A DNA stretch of 64,000 nucleotides from Silene conica (Eukaryota > Streptophyta > Magnoliopsida > Caryophyllales > Caryophyllaceae): positions 4,984,649 through 5,048,648 of the forward strand of contig CM055312.2 of assembly GCA_029255685.2 (NCBI GenBank), read 5' to 3'. A program made the position numbers and the translations under genes. Of the stretch, positions 11,421 to 24,570 are shown one piece after another; the stretch's first letter is position 1; each line of letters begins with the position of its first letter. The notes under the pieces were generated by a model. It saw nothing but the letters and a program-made list of their open reading frames with translations, was not told where the DNA came from and ran no database searches.

Positions 11421-11813
11421 TCGTGCTCAAAGTGTACCCTAGTTGGTTGACTAGTCTTAGAGTTTGGTTGGTTGGTTGGTTGGCTGGCTTATGATTTGAA
11501 TGGATTGTTCTTTTATGATTCGAGCCCGCTCTTCTGTCGAAGGCTAAGTGAATAAGAGAGGTCTTGTTGTGGATGTTTGCTTCTTGACATCTCCTCTATC
11601 GTTGCCTTCACCATTTGACACAAAAGATTCTTTACGATATTAATAACGTATATCTGCCGTATATTTTTATCAAGCTGTCTTAATAAGGTGACTCATAACA
11701 CATCGTAAAGGGCTATAGACCGGTAACGTTTGACTTAGTTCACGGTTACCTAAAAAAAAGCGTGCTATGGATCTACTACCACTACGACACTACGGTACTT
11801 TTCTTTTTCATAA
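11418..11813. repeat. Duplicated block U2, left half
   Basis: This matches 7155-7563 with few changes, up to TTCTTTTTCATAA. At that point the match stops and resumes at 48,473, defining the Helitron insertion site. Confidence 0.85.
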
Positions 11814-12150
11814 TCCCTTTACTATAAAAGGGATAGAATTTAAAGGGTTTTCATTAGTTCCTTTTTTCTAGGCATGAAAAAAATTTCTTTTCCTAATTGC
11901 CTATTACCCACGTTCTAACTTCTAATGAGATTTAATTTTTTGATTTCATTCTTCCCATAACACATATCCTAATTCCTAACCCCTATAATCCTATAATATA
12001 CAATTCCTAACTATTATCAACACAATATAAACATAGAAAAAATTACAAATTAAATAATTACAAAGAAATAAAAAAATTTACAAATTGAATATAATTATAA
12101 AAATAAATAAAAACCTCATTCGTTAGTCGTTACTGATATTAAAAAAATAA
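11814..12150 (+). other. Helitron 5' portion; no gene
   Basis: AT-rich DNA after the TC terminus. A short palindrome (CCCTTTACTATAAAAGGG) lies at the extreme end. Nothing coding is seen before the LINE begins. Confidence 0.7.
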
Positions 12151-15100
12151 TGAGTGTGTAATAACGGGCAGAGTGGGAGTGCAAATAGGCAAAGTATGAT
12201 AGACCGTGCTATGAGTTCCAGTTCGTGGCTGGATATGTTCCCCTTCGCAAAACTTTTCTATCTTGATCGAGAATGGTCGGATCACGCCCCTTTAAAGCTA
12301 GTCCTCAATCGAAATCACATGAATGGGTCTAAGCGCCGTGGTTTCCGTTTTGAGCAAATATGGGCTGCGAGTGATGATTGTCGTGAAGCTGTGAAACGGG
12401 GGGTGATGCGGGGTAGGGGAAGTTTGGTGGGGACGCTGCAAGCTTGTGCTAACGAGATTAGTGCGTGGAAAGGAGCTACTATCTCTAAGATTAAAAGAGC
12501 TATGGAGAGGAGAAGACAACAACTAACAAATTTGAATGCTAGTGATCGGTCAGAGGTGAATGTCAAAAAAAGGAAGAAGATTGTGGCGGAGCTTGCTAGT
12601 TTTCGTAAACAGGAAGAACAGTATTGGCGTCAACGATCACGGGCTCTTTGGCTCCAAGATGGGGATCAGAATACTAAATTTTTCCATTCCTGTGCTAGTG
12701 AGCGGAAGCGGAAAAATATGATTGTCATGCTGAAGGATGCGGAGGGTGTGGTTAGGACAGATGAACGTGACATTGCGGCGGTGGCTAACACTTACTTTCA
12801 GTCCCTGTTTTCTAGTTCCCACCCATCACATTTTGAGGAAATTTTGCTGGGGCTGGAAAACCGTGTCACTGAGGATATGAATAATGGCCTTCGTCGGGAG
12901 TATACGGGGGATGAGGTTGTTGAGGCTCTTAATCAAATGCATCCATTGAAAGCACCCAGACCGGATGGGATGAATGCTTGTTTTTATCAAAGTTTCTGGG
13001 ATGTGGTTGGGCCCGAAGTGCTTGACACGGTGTTGTCCATTCTACGGGGGGAGCAATCAGTGAAGGACTTAAACAAAACAAATATTGTCCTGATCCCGAA
13101 GAAAAAAGCGCCGGATAAAATTCAAGACTATCGTCCGATCAGTTTGTGCAACGTGGCCTATAAACTTGTCTCAAAAGTCCTTGCTAACAGACTAAAAGTG
13201 TTCCCGGGGGATATAGTTTCGGTAAACCAAAGTGTGTTCACTCCGGGACGGCTTATTTCCGATAATGTGCTAATCGCTTTCAAAATGTTCCATTATATGA
13301 AATGTTCGAACGCAGGGGAAGGTTATATGGCTATAAAACTTGATATGGCAAAGGCGTACGATAGGATAGAATGGGTTTTTTTGGAGAGATGCTTGGGGTG
13401 ATGGGTTTTGAGCGTGATTGGATAGGGAGGGTCATGGACTGCGTTTCAACTGTCACATCCTCGGTGCTTATTAATGCGACACCATCTCGGGAATTCCGAC
13501 CAACTAGGGGGCTTCGCCAAGGTGACCCGCTCTCACCTTATCTTTTTATTTTGTGCGTCGAGGCCGCATTGTCGAATTTGATGAGGCGTGCAGTTGAGGT
13601 GGGATCGTTGCATGGTATTCGTATATCCGCAGGGGCACCGTCTATTTCCAATCTCCTTTTCGCGGACGATAGCATTTTCTTTATTAAAGCAAATGTCAGG
13701 GAAGCAGGGGCTGTCATGGATTTGTTGCACAAGTATGAGGAGGCGTCGGGTCAGCTCGTTAATCTCGATAAAACCACGGTCTCCTTTAGCAAATGTGTTT
13801 CTCGGGAGCGACGTGATCTGGTTGTGACGAAACTGGGGATGTTGGAGGTGATGGAGCAATCTCGTTATTTGGGTTTACCGACTGTTATTGGAAGGTCAAA
13901 GAAAGGGTTAACAGACATCATCCGGGATAAGCTCAGTAAGAGACTTTCGGGGTGGCGCGGGAAAATGTTGTTTAGGGCGGGTAGGGAGGCCCTTATAAAG
14001 GCAGTGGCCAATTCACTCCCTACCTATGTGATGAGTGTTTTCAAAATTATCGTCCACTTTTGCAATGAGCTTAAAAGGTTGGTGTCTAAGTTCTGGTGGA
14101 ATCACAATGAGGGCAGGAAGGGCATTTATTGGGTGGCGTGGAAAAAGTTGTGTCAACCGAAGAGCCTAGGTGGTATGGGGTTTCGGGATTTTCAGTTAAC
14201 AAATCTTGCGTTACTTGGAAAGCAAGCATGGCGGTTGCTCACAAATCCGAATAGTTTATGGGCCCAAATCATGCGTGCAAAATACTATCCTAATGGCACG
14301 TTCCTTGAAGCGGAGCTTGGCCACAACCCGAGCTATTCGTGGAGGGGGATTGTAGAGGCGAGACGGACCTTAACGAATGGCCTTCGTAGGAGAGTTGGAG
14401 ACGGGCTGACCACCTTTGTTTGGAAGGACGCGTGGATTCACGGCACGGGGTCTGGGAGGGTGTTGTCCCCTTGCTGTCCTGGGCGAGAAAACATGCGTGT
14501 TGCTGAGCTCATTCGGGATAATGGAACGGGCTGGGATGCGGAGCTGGTGGGGGTTATCTCTATGCCTTTCGAGAGGGAGCGGATTCTTAACATTAGGCTT
14601 AGCGAGTCTCGGCCTGGTGATGATTGGTACTGGGAGGCGGAGAGGAGCGGGGAGTATTCGGTGAAGTCGACATATAGGTTGTTAGCAGGGGGTTTGAATT
14701 TTGTGGGTATTGGTGCTACTTCGAACTGGGAGCGCGAGAAATGCTTCTGGAATCGGCTCTGGAAGGTTCTGGTCTGGCCCCGAATCAAACTTTTCTTTTG
14801 GCAGATGTGTAACGAAGCTTTAGCAACAGGCGTCAACATAGCTTACCGCATCCAAAGTGAGTCCCCTTTATGTCATTTTTGTTCTTCTAGTATTGGGTCG
14901 AGTATGCATTTATTTAGGGACTGCTGGGTGGCTAATCGGGTGTGGGAGGGTCTGAGTATGGGGACTGAGGGCGAGGTGGAAGGGGGAGGGTTGCGAGGCT
15001 GGGTTGAGGCTATGTGGGGGACGCTGAGTAGGGAGGATCATCGACGTCTCATGATCGGTTGCTGGGCGATTTGGGAGCACCGTAATAATATGATTTTTGA

Positions 15101-15745
15101 AGGGAGGAGGCTGGACCCGGAGGGTATCATTAGGCGAAGTTTGAAGGTTGCGCACTAAGGGATTTGGATTAGGGAGGTCCAGAGAGTACCCACTCGTAGG
15201 CAGCATCAGACGGAGGGAAGTGAACGATCGGGATGGCAAGGGGCTCCTCCTAATTGCGTGAAAATTAATGTCGACGCGGGTATTTCTGAAGGTGCAAGAG
15301 TGGGGATTGGGGCCGTGTGCCGGGACGAGGTGGGCTCGGTGCTATGGGGAGTCACTATTTATTTCAACCAGATTTGGGATCCGTTACTGGCCGAAGTCGT
15401 TGCTGTTCTGGAGGGTGTCCGCGAAGCTTGCAAGAAGGGACATACTAAGGTGGTGGTGGAAAGCGATAATCTGGCGGTGGTCGAAGCTCTTCAGATGCGG
15501 AGCAAGGGTCGTAGTCCGTTTCATTTGGTTATTGAAGATATTGTTTCTTTAAGTTCGGGTTTTGTTTTCGTAGATTGGTCTCATACATGTAGGGCGAACA
15601 ATTCCGTTGCCCATGAGTTAGCTCATTGCTTGTGTATGGTGTCAAGTCGAGTAGAGTGGACATACCGCTTTTCGGAGTCTGTGAACAATGCTATCCTTTT
15701 CGATATATCGTTAATGAATTAAGCTTCGGCTTTTCCCCTCAAATA
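12151..15745 (+). mobile_element. L1-type LINE 1, 5' truncated
   Basis: This non-LTR retrotransposon keeps the end of the endonuclease domain, RT, zinc-binding region and RNase H. It starts abruptly inside the endonuclease (CNNGQSGSANRQ... SDHAPLKLVL), as expected for incomplete target-primed reverse transcription. The 3' end (CTCAAATAAAAA) runs into a (TA)n tract. The TSD is not clear. Confidence 0.88.
12154..15722 (+). pseudogene. LINE 1 reverse transcriptase / RNase H polyprotein
   Basis: The RT domain shows IVLIPKKK, YRPISLCNVAYKLVSKVLA, KLDMAKAYDRIEW (first catalytic Asp), GLRQGDPLSPYLF and the FADD catalytic box near 13,659. A zf-RVT-like region follows (FWQMCNEALATG, CHFC). RNase H (NVDAG...ESDN...ANNSVAHELAH) ends the frame. 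There is a one-base frameshift near 13,380-13,390 (around the run GGGG, probably one G missing) and an in-frame TAA at 15,156-15,158 just before RNase H. It cannot make a full protein. Confidence 0.88.

Positions 15746-15748
<3 letters not shown>

Positions 15749-15816
<68 letters not shown>
15749..15816. repeat. (TA)n tract 1
   Basis: About 34 TA units, between the LINE 1 tail and the left end of element A. Confidence 0.97.
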
Positions 15817-15819
<3 letters not shown>

Positions 15820-15956
15820 CCGGATCACGTGAGGCCGCCGAACCCTTACTATGTTGCACATGATTTTCAATGTTCATTGGACTAATTTCAATGGGATGAA
15901 AATTATGGGTCATTTATAACAATTCATTTGGCCCAAATATTTTCTCTATCTAAAAA

Positions 15957-18665
15957 AATTATTCATTTTGCTCTTTTTCTTATTTCGTGAAATTTGGACA
16001 TAAAATATTTGTTTACTCACAAAATGTTTAATTTCTTATTTTGTGAATCTTCGACCTTAATTTGTGAACTCGGGACCTTATTTCGTGAAACTTAGACTTA
16101 AAATGTTTGTTTGCTCACAAAATGGATAATTTCTTATTTCGTGAATTTCGGACCTTAATTTGTGAAACCGAAACCTTATTTCGTGAAACTTGGACTTAAA
16201 ATGTTTGTTTACTCACGAATTGTTTAATTTTTTACTTCGTGAATTTTGGACCTTAATTTGTAAAACCGGAACCTTATTTCGTGAAACTTGAACTTAAAAA
16301 GTTTGTTTAACCACGAAATGTATGATTTCTTATTTCGTGAATCTTGCACCTTAATTTGTGAAGTCGGGACCTTATTTCGTGAAACTTGGACTTAAAATAT
16401 TTGTTTACTCACGAAATGTTTAATTTCTTATTTCGTGAATCTTGGACCTTAATTTGTGAAACCGGAACCTTATTTCGTGAAACTTGGACTTAAAATATTT
16501 GTTGCGCACAAAATATATAATTTTTTATTTCGTGAATATTAGACCTTAATTTGTGAAACCGGGACCTTATTTTGTGAAACTTGGGCTTAAAATGTTTGTT
16601 TACTCTCGAAATTTTTAATTTTTTATTTCGTAAATCTTGGACCTTAATTTGTGAAACCGGAACCTTATTCCGTGAAACTTGAATTTAAAATGTTTGTTTA
16701 CTCACGAATTGTTTAATTTCTTACTTTGTGAATTTTGGACCTTAATTTGTGAAACCGGAACTTTATTTCGTGAAACTTGGACTTAAAATGTTTGTTTACT
16801 CACGAAATTTTTAATTTTTTATTTCGTAAATCTTGGACCTTAATTTGTGAAACCGGAACCTTATTTCGTGAAACTTGGATTTAAAATGTTTGTTTACTCA
16901 CGAATTGTTTAATTTCTTACTTCGTGAATTTTCGACCTTAATTTGTGAAACCGGAACCTTATTTCGTGAAATTTGTACTTAAAAAGTTTGTTTAATCACG
17001 AAATGTATAATTTTTCATTTCGTGAATCTTGGACCTTAATTTGTGAAGTCGGGACCTTATTTCGTGAAACTTGGAATTAAAATATTTGTTTACTCACGAA
17101 ATGTTTAATTTCTTATTTCGTGAATCTTGGACCTTAACTTGTGAAACCGGAACCTTATTTCGTGAAACTTGTACTTAAAATGTTTGTTTACTCACGAAAT
17201 TTTTAATTTTTTATTTCGTAAATCTTGGACTTTAATTTGTGAAACCGAAACCTTATTTCGTGAAACTTGGATTTAAAATGTTTGTTTAATCACGAATTGT
17301 TTAATTTCTTATTTCGTGAATCTTAGACCTTAATTTGTGAAACCGGGACCTTATTTCGTGAAACTTGGACTTAAAATATTTGTTTACTCTCAAAATCTTT
17401 AATTTCTTATTTCGTGAATCTTGGACCTTAATTTGTGAAACCGGACCTTATTTCGTGAAACTTGGACTTAAAATGTTTTTTTTACTTACAAAATGTCAAA
17501 TTTCTTATTTCGTGAATTTTGAACCTTAATTTGTGAAACCGGAACCTTATTTCGTGAAACTTGGACTTCAAATGTTTGTTTAATCACGAAGTGTATAATT
17601 TCTTATTTCGTGAATCTTGGACCTTAATTTGTGAAACCGGAACCTTATTTCGTGAAACTTGGAATTAAAATGTTTGTTCACTCACGAAATGTTTAATTTT
17701 CTATTTCGTGAATCTCGGACCTTAATTTGTGAAACCGGGACCTTATTTTGTGAAACTTGGATTTAAAATGTTTTTTTACTCACAAAATCTTTAATTTCTT
17801 ATTTCGTGAATCTTGGACCTTAATTTGTGAAACCGGAACCTTATTTCGTGAAACTTGGACTTAAAATGTTTGTTTACGCACAAAATGTATAATTTCTTAT
17901 TTCGTGAATCTTGGACCTTAATTTGTGAAACCGAAACCTTATTTCGTGAAACTTGGAATTAAAATGTTTGTTTATTCACGAAATGTATAATTATTTATTT
18001 CGTGAATCTTGGACCTTAATTTGTGAAACCGGGACCTTATTTCGTGAAACTTGGATTTAAAATGTTTGTTTACTCACAAAATGTTTTATTTCTTATTTCG
18101 TGAATCTTGGACCTTAATTTGTGAAATCGAGACCTTATTTCGTGAAACTTGGACTTAAAATATTTGTTTACTCACGAAATATTTAATCTTATTTCATGAA
18201 TCTTGGACCTTCATTTGTGAAACTAAGACTTTACTTCGTGAAACTTGGACTTAAAATGTTTGTTTACGCACGAAATGTATAATTTTTTATTTCGTGAATC
18301 TAGGACCTTAATTTGTGAAACCGGGACCTTATTTCGTGAAACTTGGATTTAAAATGTTTGTTTACTAACAAAATGTTTTATTTCTTATTTGGTAAATCGT
18401 GGACCTTAATTTGTGAAACCGGGACCTTATTTCGTGAAACTTGGACTTAAAATGTTTGTTACTCACAAAATGTTTAATTTCTTATTTTGTGAATCTTGGA
18501 CCTTAATTTGTGAAACCGGTACCTTATTTCGTGAAACTTGGACTTAAAGTGTTTGTTTACTCACGAAATATTTAATTTTTTTTATCTCGTGAATCTTGGA
18601 CCTTAATTTTGAAACTGGGACCTTATTTCGTGATACTTGGATTAAAAAAAATTTTTTACTCACAA
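15957..18665 (+). repeat. 98-bp tandem array (higher-order GTGAA repeats)
   Basis: Roughly 27 tandem copies of a 98-bp unit. Each unit is itself built of related sub-repeats: CGTGAATCTTGGACCTTA, TGTGAAACCGGAACCTTA, CGTGAAACTTGGACTTA and a weaker CACGAAATGTTTAATTTCTTA. Units differ by scattered substitutions and small indels, with no long open frame. Confidence 0.93.
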
Positions 18666-18823
18666 AATACACAATCAACAAAAAACCAAATTACAACTAA
18701 ATTTTAGCAACGCATTTGAAGTGTATACAGTAAAAGACTAGAAGCAAAATGCTAGGGAAAACACGTTTCAAAAGAACAAGGAGCTACTGAAATTTCCCCA
18801 AGCCCCCGAAAAATGAAACACTC

Positions 18824-19000
18824 TGTTACGATATTATATCGGTCTATAATTGTATATATTTTGTATATGGGTAGTTTCGGTATTTTACCATGCCTAGGGT
18901 TTAGTTATCCGTGTTATATATATTTGTGTATCATGTACTTTGGCAGCCAATGAATATACACAATATTATTCTACCCAATATCAGTTTATGACTTCTAACT
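18824..19000 (+). repeat. 5' LTR of copia 2
   Basis: 177 bp from TGTTACGATATT to TTCTAACT, identical to the 3' LTR. Confidence 0.93.
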
Positions 19001-19012
19001 TGGTATCAGCAG
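19001..19012 (+). other. Primer-binding site of copia 2
   Basis: TGGTATCAGCAG follows the 5' LTR directly; it fits a primer site for initiator tRNA-Met. Confidence 0.75.
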
Positions 19013-19036
19013 ACCTCGTTCCTTTCTAGGGTTTGT

Positions 19037-22000
19037 ATGAGCACTCACGATAGCGACACTGACGATCCGCCGGTTCACACTTCGAGTGATTCAGACGACA
19101 TGGCTAAAGGTGAGAAGTTGAGTCCTTATTTCCTTTCCACCACTGACAAGCCTGGTGATAAAATCATTCATGTTGAGTTGCGAGGCGATAATTATGACGA
19201 ATGGTCCGTCAAGTTGAAAAGGCGCTTTTCGTTCAAGGAAGAAGACAGGATTCATTGACGGGTCGATTCCGAAACCCGCTGATGATTCTGATGATCTTGA
19301 AGATTGGTATATGGTTAATGCTATGTTGGTTAATTGGATTTTTAACACCATCGAGTCTAATCTCGGTTCCACAATTTCCTATGTTGAAGTTGCTAAGGAC
19401 TTATGGGATGATATTGAACAACGTTTCAGTGTCGGGAATGGACCAAAATTACACCGCATCAAGGGTTCTATTTCCTCTTGTAAGCAGGGAGACAAAGAGA
19501 CGGTGACGGAGTACTATGGCCGTTTAAAGAAGCTTTGGGATGAAGTTGACAAGTATGATCGTAATCCGACTTGTAATTGCGGTGGTTGTTCATGCGGAAT
19601 TAATAAACAACTCGATAAGAAACGCGATGAAGGTAAACTCCACGATTTCTTATTGGGCATCGACTCTGTGTATTCTACTGTTGCTTCCAACCTCCTTTTA
19701 CAGGAACCCTTACCCTCCCTCAACCGTGCATACTCCACTATGATCCAAGAAGAAGGAGTGCGTGGTAAAGCAGTCCGTGCTCCTGCAGCGCGAGGGGGAG
19801 ATAATAGGGCAGAACCCATGGCCTTTGTGTCTCGTTCCATGAATACACGGGCTGATGATGGGACTGATAAAGCTATTACAGAATCTGACTCCCGTCCATG
19901 GTGTGATAATTGTAACAAGTATGGGCACCCTCGTGCTCGATGTTTCGAACTTATTGGTTTCCCCAAAGGATGGCGTGACAGGGGTAAGAGTGCAAGTCGT
20001 GGTGGGCGCGGTGTTCGGGGTGGATACAACAATTCATCAAGCAGTAGGAGTGTGGCTAATAACACCCGTGTCAATGATGATGCCTCAGATACAAAGGAGC
20101 AACAACAGCAATTCGTTACAGTTCCGAAAGAGCAATGGGAAGCGTATGCAAATCATACAAAAGTTTCCACTTCTAGTGTGCGAATGACTGGTAAGACGGA
20201 TAAGAATGTCTTTTGGCTTCTTGATTATGGTGCAACACACCATATGACGGGTTGTTACGATCTTTTATATAACATCCAGGATGTCGAAACTTGTATGGTC
20301 ACACTTCCTAATGGGAAGAGTTCTAAATCATCCAAGCAAGGATGCGTGAATTTAGGAGGCATTTTGGAATTAAAAAATGTTCTTTTTGTGCCTGATTTCA
20401 ATTGTAACCTGATTTCCGTCTATCAATTAAGCGTCGATCTTCATTGCGACGTACAATTCACTAATACTTCTTGTTTAATACAGGACCGCGTATCGAAGAA
20501 GACGATTGGTGCGGGTGAGCAGAATGGGAGGCTATATCTTCTTAGAGGTGACTCGGGTATTCGTGCTAATGCTTCCTCGAGGCACAACAATGAAATGGAG
20601 GTTTGGCATCGTCGATTGGGACATCCTTCGAGAAGAATAGTTAGTCTACTGCCTTTCATTCATGCTAAGTGCGATAACCGAAGTCATGAACTTTGTGATA
20701 TTTGTTTACGTGCGAAACAAACTCGGGAAAAATTTGTTGTCAGTGAGAATAAATCTAAGACTATTTTTGAATTAATTCATTGTGATTTGTGGGGAGATTA
20801 TCGTACTCATTCTTCTTGTGGAAGTCGTTATTTTCTGACTATTGTTGATGATTTTTCTCGAGCTGTGTGGGTATATTTGATTAAAACCAAAGACGAGGTG
20901 TTTCAACTCCTTCAAAATTTTATGGTGATGGTGAAACGACAATTTAACGTTGATGTTAAAGTGGTCCGTACGGACAATGGTACTGAATTTACATGCTTAA
21001 CATCTTATTTTGCTACTCATGGCATTTTACATCAAACTACTTGTACCGGTACCTCACAACAGAATGGTAGGGTGGAGCGAAAACACCGTCACATTTTAAA
21101 TGTGGCTAGAGCTTTACGTTTTCAGGCCAGTTTACCCATTGAGTTTTGGGGTGAATGTATTCTGGCTGCGGGACACCTTATTAATCGTACTCCTTCCGTT
21201 CTCCTTAAGGGCAAAACTCCTTTTGAAGTTTTATTTCAAAAACTGCCCACATATGATAATTTACGTGTTTTTGGTTGCTTGTGTTATGTTAAATATCATA
21301 GACGAGATGGTGATAAATTTGCGTCACGTAGCCGAAAATGCATTTTTGTCGGATATCCATTTGGTAAAAAGGGTTGGGAGGTGTATGATTTGGAATCTAA
21401 AACTTTCTTCGTCTCCCGTGATGTCGTTTTTGACGAGTCTGTGTTTCCTTTTCAAACTGAATTTACTGGTGTTGATCAGTCTGTTCTCACGGTATCACCT
21501 ACTGTTGATGTCGAGGGAGAGATTATTTTGGGGGATGTCGGTACTAGTTTGGAAGCTAGTGAACCCACTGGTCGTGGCAATGAATATCATGGTAATGAGC
21601 AGGTGACTAATGGTGAGGAGCAGCAGCCTGGTAACATAAGTATTACTCCTGAACAGAGCGGTAATATTGATACCACTAATGATCAGGGAAGTAATAATCA
21701 TGAGCAGAGTAATACTAATGGTAATATACCTGAACCGCGCGGGAATCATGATGAGCAGGCTGGTGTTTCAGCCCCTGTTTCTGATCCAGAGTTTGGGCGC
21801 GGCAAACGGCCTCATATACCGTGGTCGAAATACACAGAGGATGAGTATGTTACTGTTGCTGCCCGTGTCACCGATAATAGCGATAATAGCCTCCCTTCAC
21901 ACCACCGCGGCCAGTCGTCGACTTCAGGTATGCCGTATTCCTTAGCTCACGTTATGACATGTGATAATTTTTCTGTACGACACCGTTCTTTTCTGGCCGC

Positions 22001-23556
22001 AGTTGATCATTGTGTTGAGCCCACGTCATTTCGTGAGGCTATGAAGGATGCTCGCTGGCGGGAATCTATGCAGCTTGAAATTGATGCCTTGGTCCGTAAT
22101 GGGACTTGGGACATCGTCGATTTACCAGCCGGTCATAAAGCCATCGGTAATAAATGGGTTTATAAAATCAAGCTAAGAGCAGACGGTTCGGTGGAGCGTT
22201 ACAAGGCCCGCCTAGTTGTGCTTGGGAATCGGCAAGAGGAAGGTGTTAACTTCTTCGAAACTTTTGCACCTACAGCGAAGATGGTTACGGTACGAGTTTT
22301 CCTTGCTCTTGCTGCCTCTCGAAAATGGGAGTTGCACCAACTCGATGTTCATAACGCCTTCCTTCATGGGGATCTGGAGGAAGAAGTTTATATGCGCTTA
22401 CCTCTTGGATATTCTTTATTTGGATACACCGGGAAAGGTCTGTCGGCTTAAGAAGTCTTTGTACGGTCTTCGTCAAGCTTCTCGCTGTTGGTTTGATAAG
22501 CTTTCTACTTCCCTTATTGGTTATGGGTTCACGCAATGCTTATCAGATTATTCATTATTTTCTTATATTGCGCATGGAGTCGAAGTATATCTTTTGGTCT
22601 ATGTTGATGACCTCGTTATTGGTGGTAATGATGCTGACGGTATTCGGCGTGTTAAGGAGTATCTTAGCTAGTGTTTTTACATGAAAGATCTTGGCTCTTT
22701 GAAATATTTTTTGGGACTTGAGGTTGCTCGGTGTTCTTCTGGCCTTTTCTTATGTCAACGAAAATATGGGGTTGATATTTTGACCGAGACAGGCTTAATT
22801 GGTAGCAAACCCGATGTTATTCCGATTGAACAGAATCATGGGTTGGCTTTGGCTCATGATGCTTTGGTTAAGAATCCCGAATCTTATCGCCGTTTAATTG
22901 GTCGTTTAATTTATTTGACCAATACTCGGCCTGATTTATCTTACAGCGTGCATATTTTGTCCCAATTTATGCATGAACCGCGGGAAACTCATTGGGCAGC
23001 GGCTTTACGGGTTGTTCGGTATATTAAACAGCGACCTGGGCAAGGCTTGTTTTTTCGCTCTGATTCTTCACTTGAGTTGTCCGTTTATTGTGATGCGGAC
23101 TATGCGAGTTGTCCGTTAACGAGACGGTCTTTGACAACTTATGGTGTTTTTCTTGGGGGTTGTCCCGTGTCTTGGAAGACTAAGAAACAACCCACGGTAT
23201 CTCGTTCTTCCGCTGAAGCTGAATATCGTGCCATGGCCGCTGCCACTTGTGAAGTCAAATGGTTACGAGGGGTGTTAAGTTTCCTTCATGTTTCGGTTAC
23301 CCAACCTGCTTTGCTTTATTGTGATAGTCATGCGGCTTTGCATCTTGCTCGTAATCCGGTTTTTCATGAACGGACTAAGCATATCGAGGTCGATTGTCAT
23401 TTTGTGCGCGATGCCATTCTATCCGGTTTAATTTCTCCTGCGTATGTGCACACGAATGATCAAGTCGCTGACATCTTAACCAAAGCTTTGGGCGCGCGCC
23501 AATTCGCGTATTTGTTATCCAAGTTGGGCGTTGTTGATCCCCACGCTCCAACTTGA
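19037..23556 (+). pseudogene. Copia 2 gag-pol, multiple breaks
   Basis: The start is the ATG at 19,037. Features in order: UBN2-type gag; CCHC knuckle CDNCNKYGHPRARC near 19,900; protease; integrase (WHRRLGHPS, CDICLRAKQ, DDFSRAVW, VRTDNGTEF, SQQNGRVERKHR); RT with YVDD at about 22,600; RNase H (CDADYASC, AEAEYRAMA). Breaks: two small indels at about 19,220-19,245 in gag; a frameshift near 22,425 in RT; TAG at 22,669-22,671 where Q is expected. The protease motif reads D-Y-G-A at 20,223-20,234 instead of D-S/T-G-A, so the active site is altered too. Confidence 0.9.
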
Positions 23557-23563
23557 GGGGGGA

Positions 23564-23740
23564 TGTTACGATATTATATCGGTCTATAATTGTATATATT
23601 TTGTATATGGGTAGTTTCGGTATTTTACCATGCCTAGGGTTTAGTTATCCGTGTTATATATATTTGTGTATCATGTACTTTGGCAGCCAATGAATATACA
23701 CAATATTATTCTACCCAATATCAGTTTATGACTTCTAACT
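23564..23740 (+). repeat. 3' LTR of copia 2
   Basis: 177 bp, identical to the 5' LTR and followed by the target duplication CACTC. Confidence 0.93.
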
Positions 23741-24094
23741 CACTCGTCAAAAGAACAACAAGGTAATCACAAAATATCGAACTAATCATCCAAAAACTCG
23801 CAAAATAAAGCCGAAACTACTAAAACAAACTATAAAATTACAACGGCAGAAGTTATATTAATAATTTTATCCTCACAAACCTAAATTACCTGAAATCAAT
23901 CATAACTAACAGTGAACATTAACTATGAAACTTCAATTATGAACATAATCGAGGAAAAAAGGAACCCATAGAAATCGATGGAGGTCGAGTGAAGGAAAAT
24001 AGTAAAACAAGAGCAAAAACTCAATAATTAAACTAATTAAATGAGTTTCAAACCAAAAATTTAACAAAATAAGCAAAAAAATCGAAATCTAGTA

Positions 24095-24570
24095 AAGAAA
24101 GTGAAATGAACAAATGAAGAAACGGAGAAATCCATTGAAATTCGCATAAACATGAACAAAAAATCACTAATTAAACTAGTTAGTAGAGAATTTAACAAAT
24201 TAAATAAGTTGATCGAAAACTAGTATTATGGATGCGGAATAAAATTTATATAAATGAAAATGAAAATTAGGTGATCAAAATTACCTAGATCCTAAAAGAA
24301 ATGAACATATTGAGTGATAAAATGGCAATAGAAATTTGATCGGATGATGAAAATGGAGCTAAAGACAAAAACGAGTTGAAGAGAGAAGGTGATGAGTGTG
24401 GATTGAATAGAAGAAATGATGGAGTTTGAGGAAAAATATGTTTGTTAGATTGGGATATGTATAGGACACGTGCAATTATCTTGTGCGTTTGTAATTTTTA
24501 GATCCAACGGCTACGATAGGTACAACAGCCTCACCCTAAGAAGGGTGCCTCACATGATTCAATTCCTATA
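24095..24570. repeat. Right arm of element A, near-identical to that of B
   Basis: About 476 bp, from CTAGTAAAGAAAGTGAAATG to the CCTATATA end, matching 32,006-32,481. One clear difference is visible (GAAACGG here, GAAGCGG in B). The rest of the two elements is far less alike. Confidence 0.85.

Larger units (their letters stand above)
18824..23740 (+). mobile_element. Copia LTR retrotransposon 2 (identical LTRs, broken coding)
   Basis: This 4,917-bp copia element is flanked by CACTC (18,819-18,823 and 23,741-23,745). The 177-bp LTRs are identical over their whole length. A TGGTATCAGCAG primer site follows the 5' LTR and a GAGGGGGGA polypurine tract precedes the 3' LTR. LTRs start TG and end CT, a non-canonical terminus. 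It is nested in element A. Despite its youth the coding region is damaged, so it was probably mobilised in trans. Confidence 0.93.

Noticed and set aside
15626..15913. Frames with Ile-Tyr repeats here and at 32,384, 33,022 and 45,142
   Set aside because: They are translations of (TA)n tracts.
15957..18665. CRISPR-like regular repeat array
   Set aside because: Units are contiguous with no unique spacers, and the context is a plant transposon.
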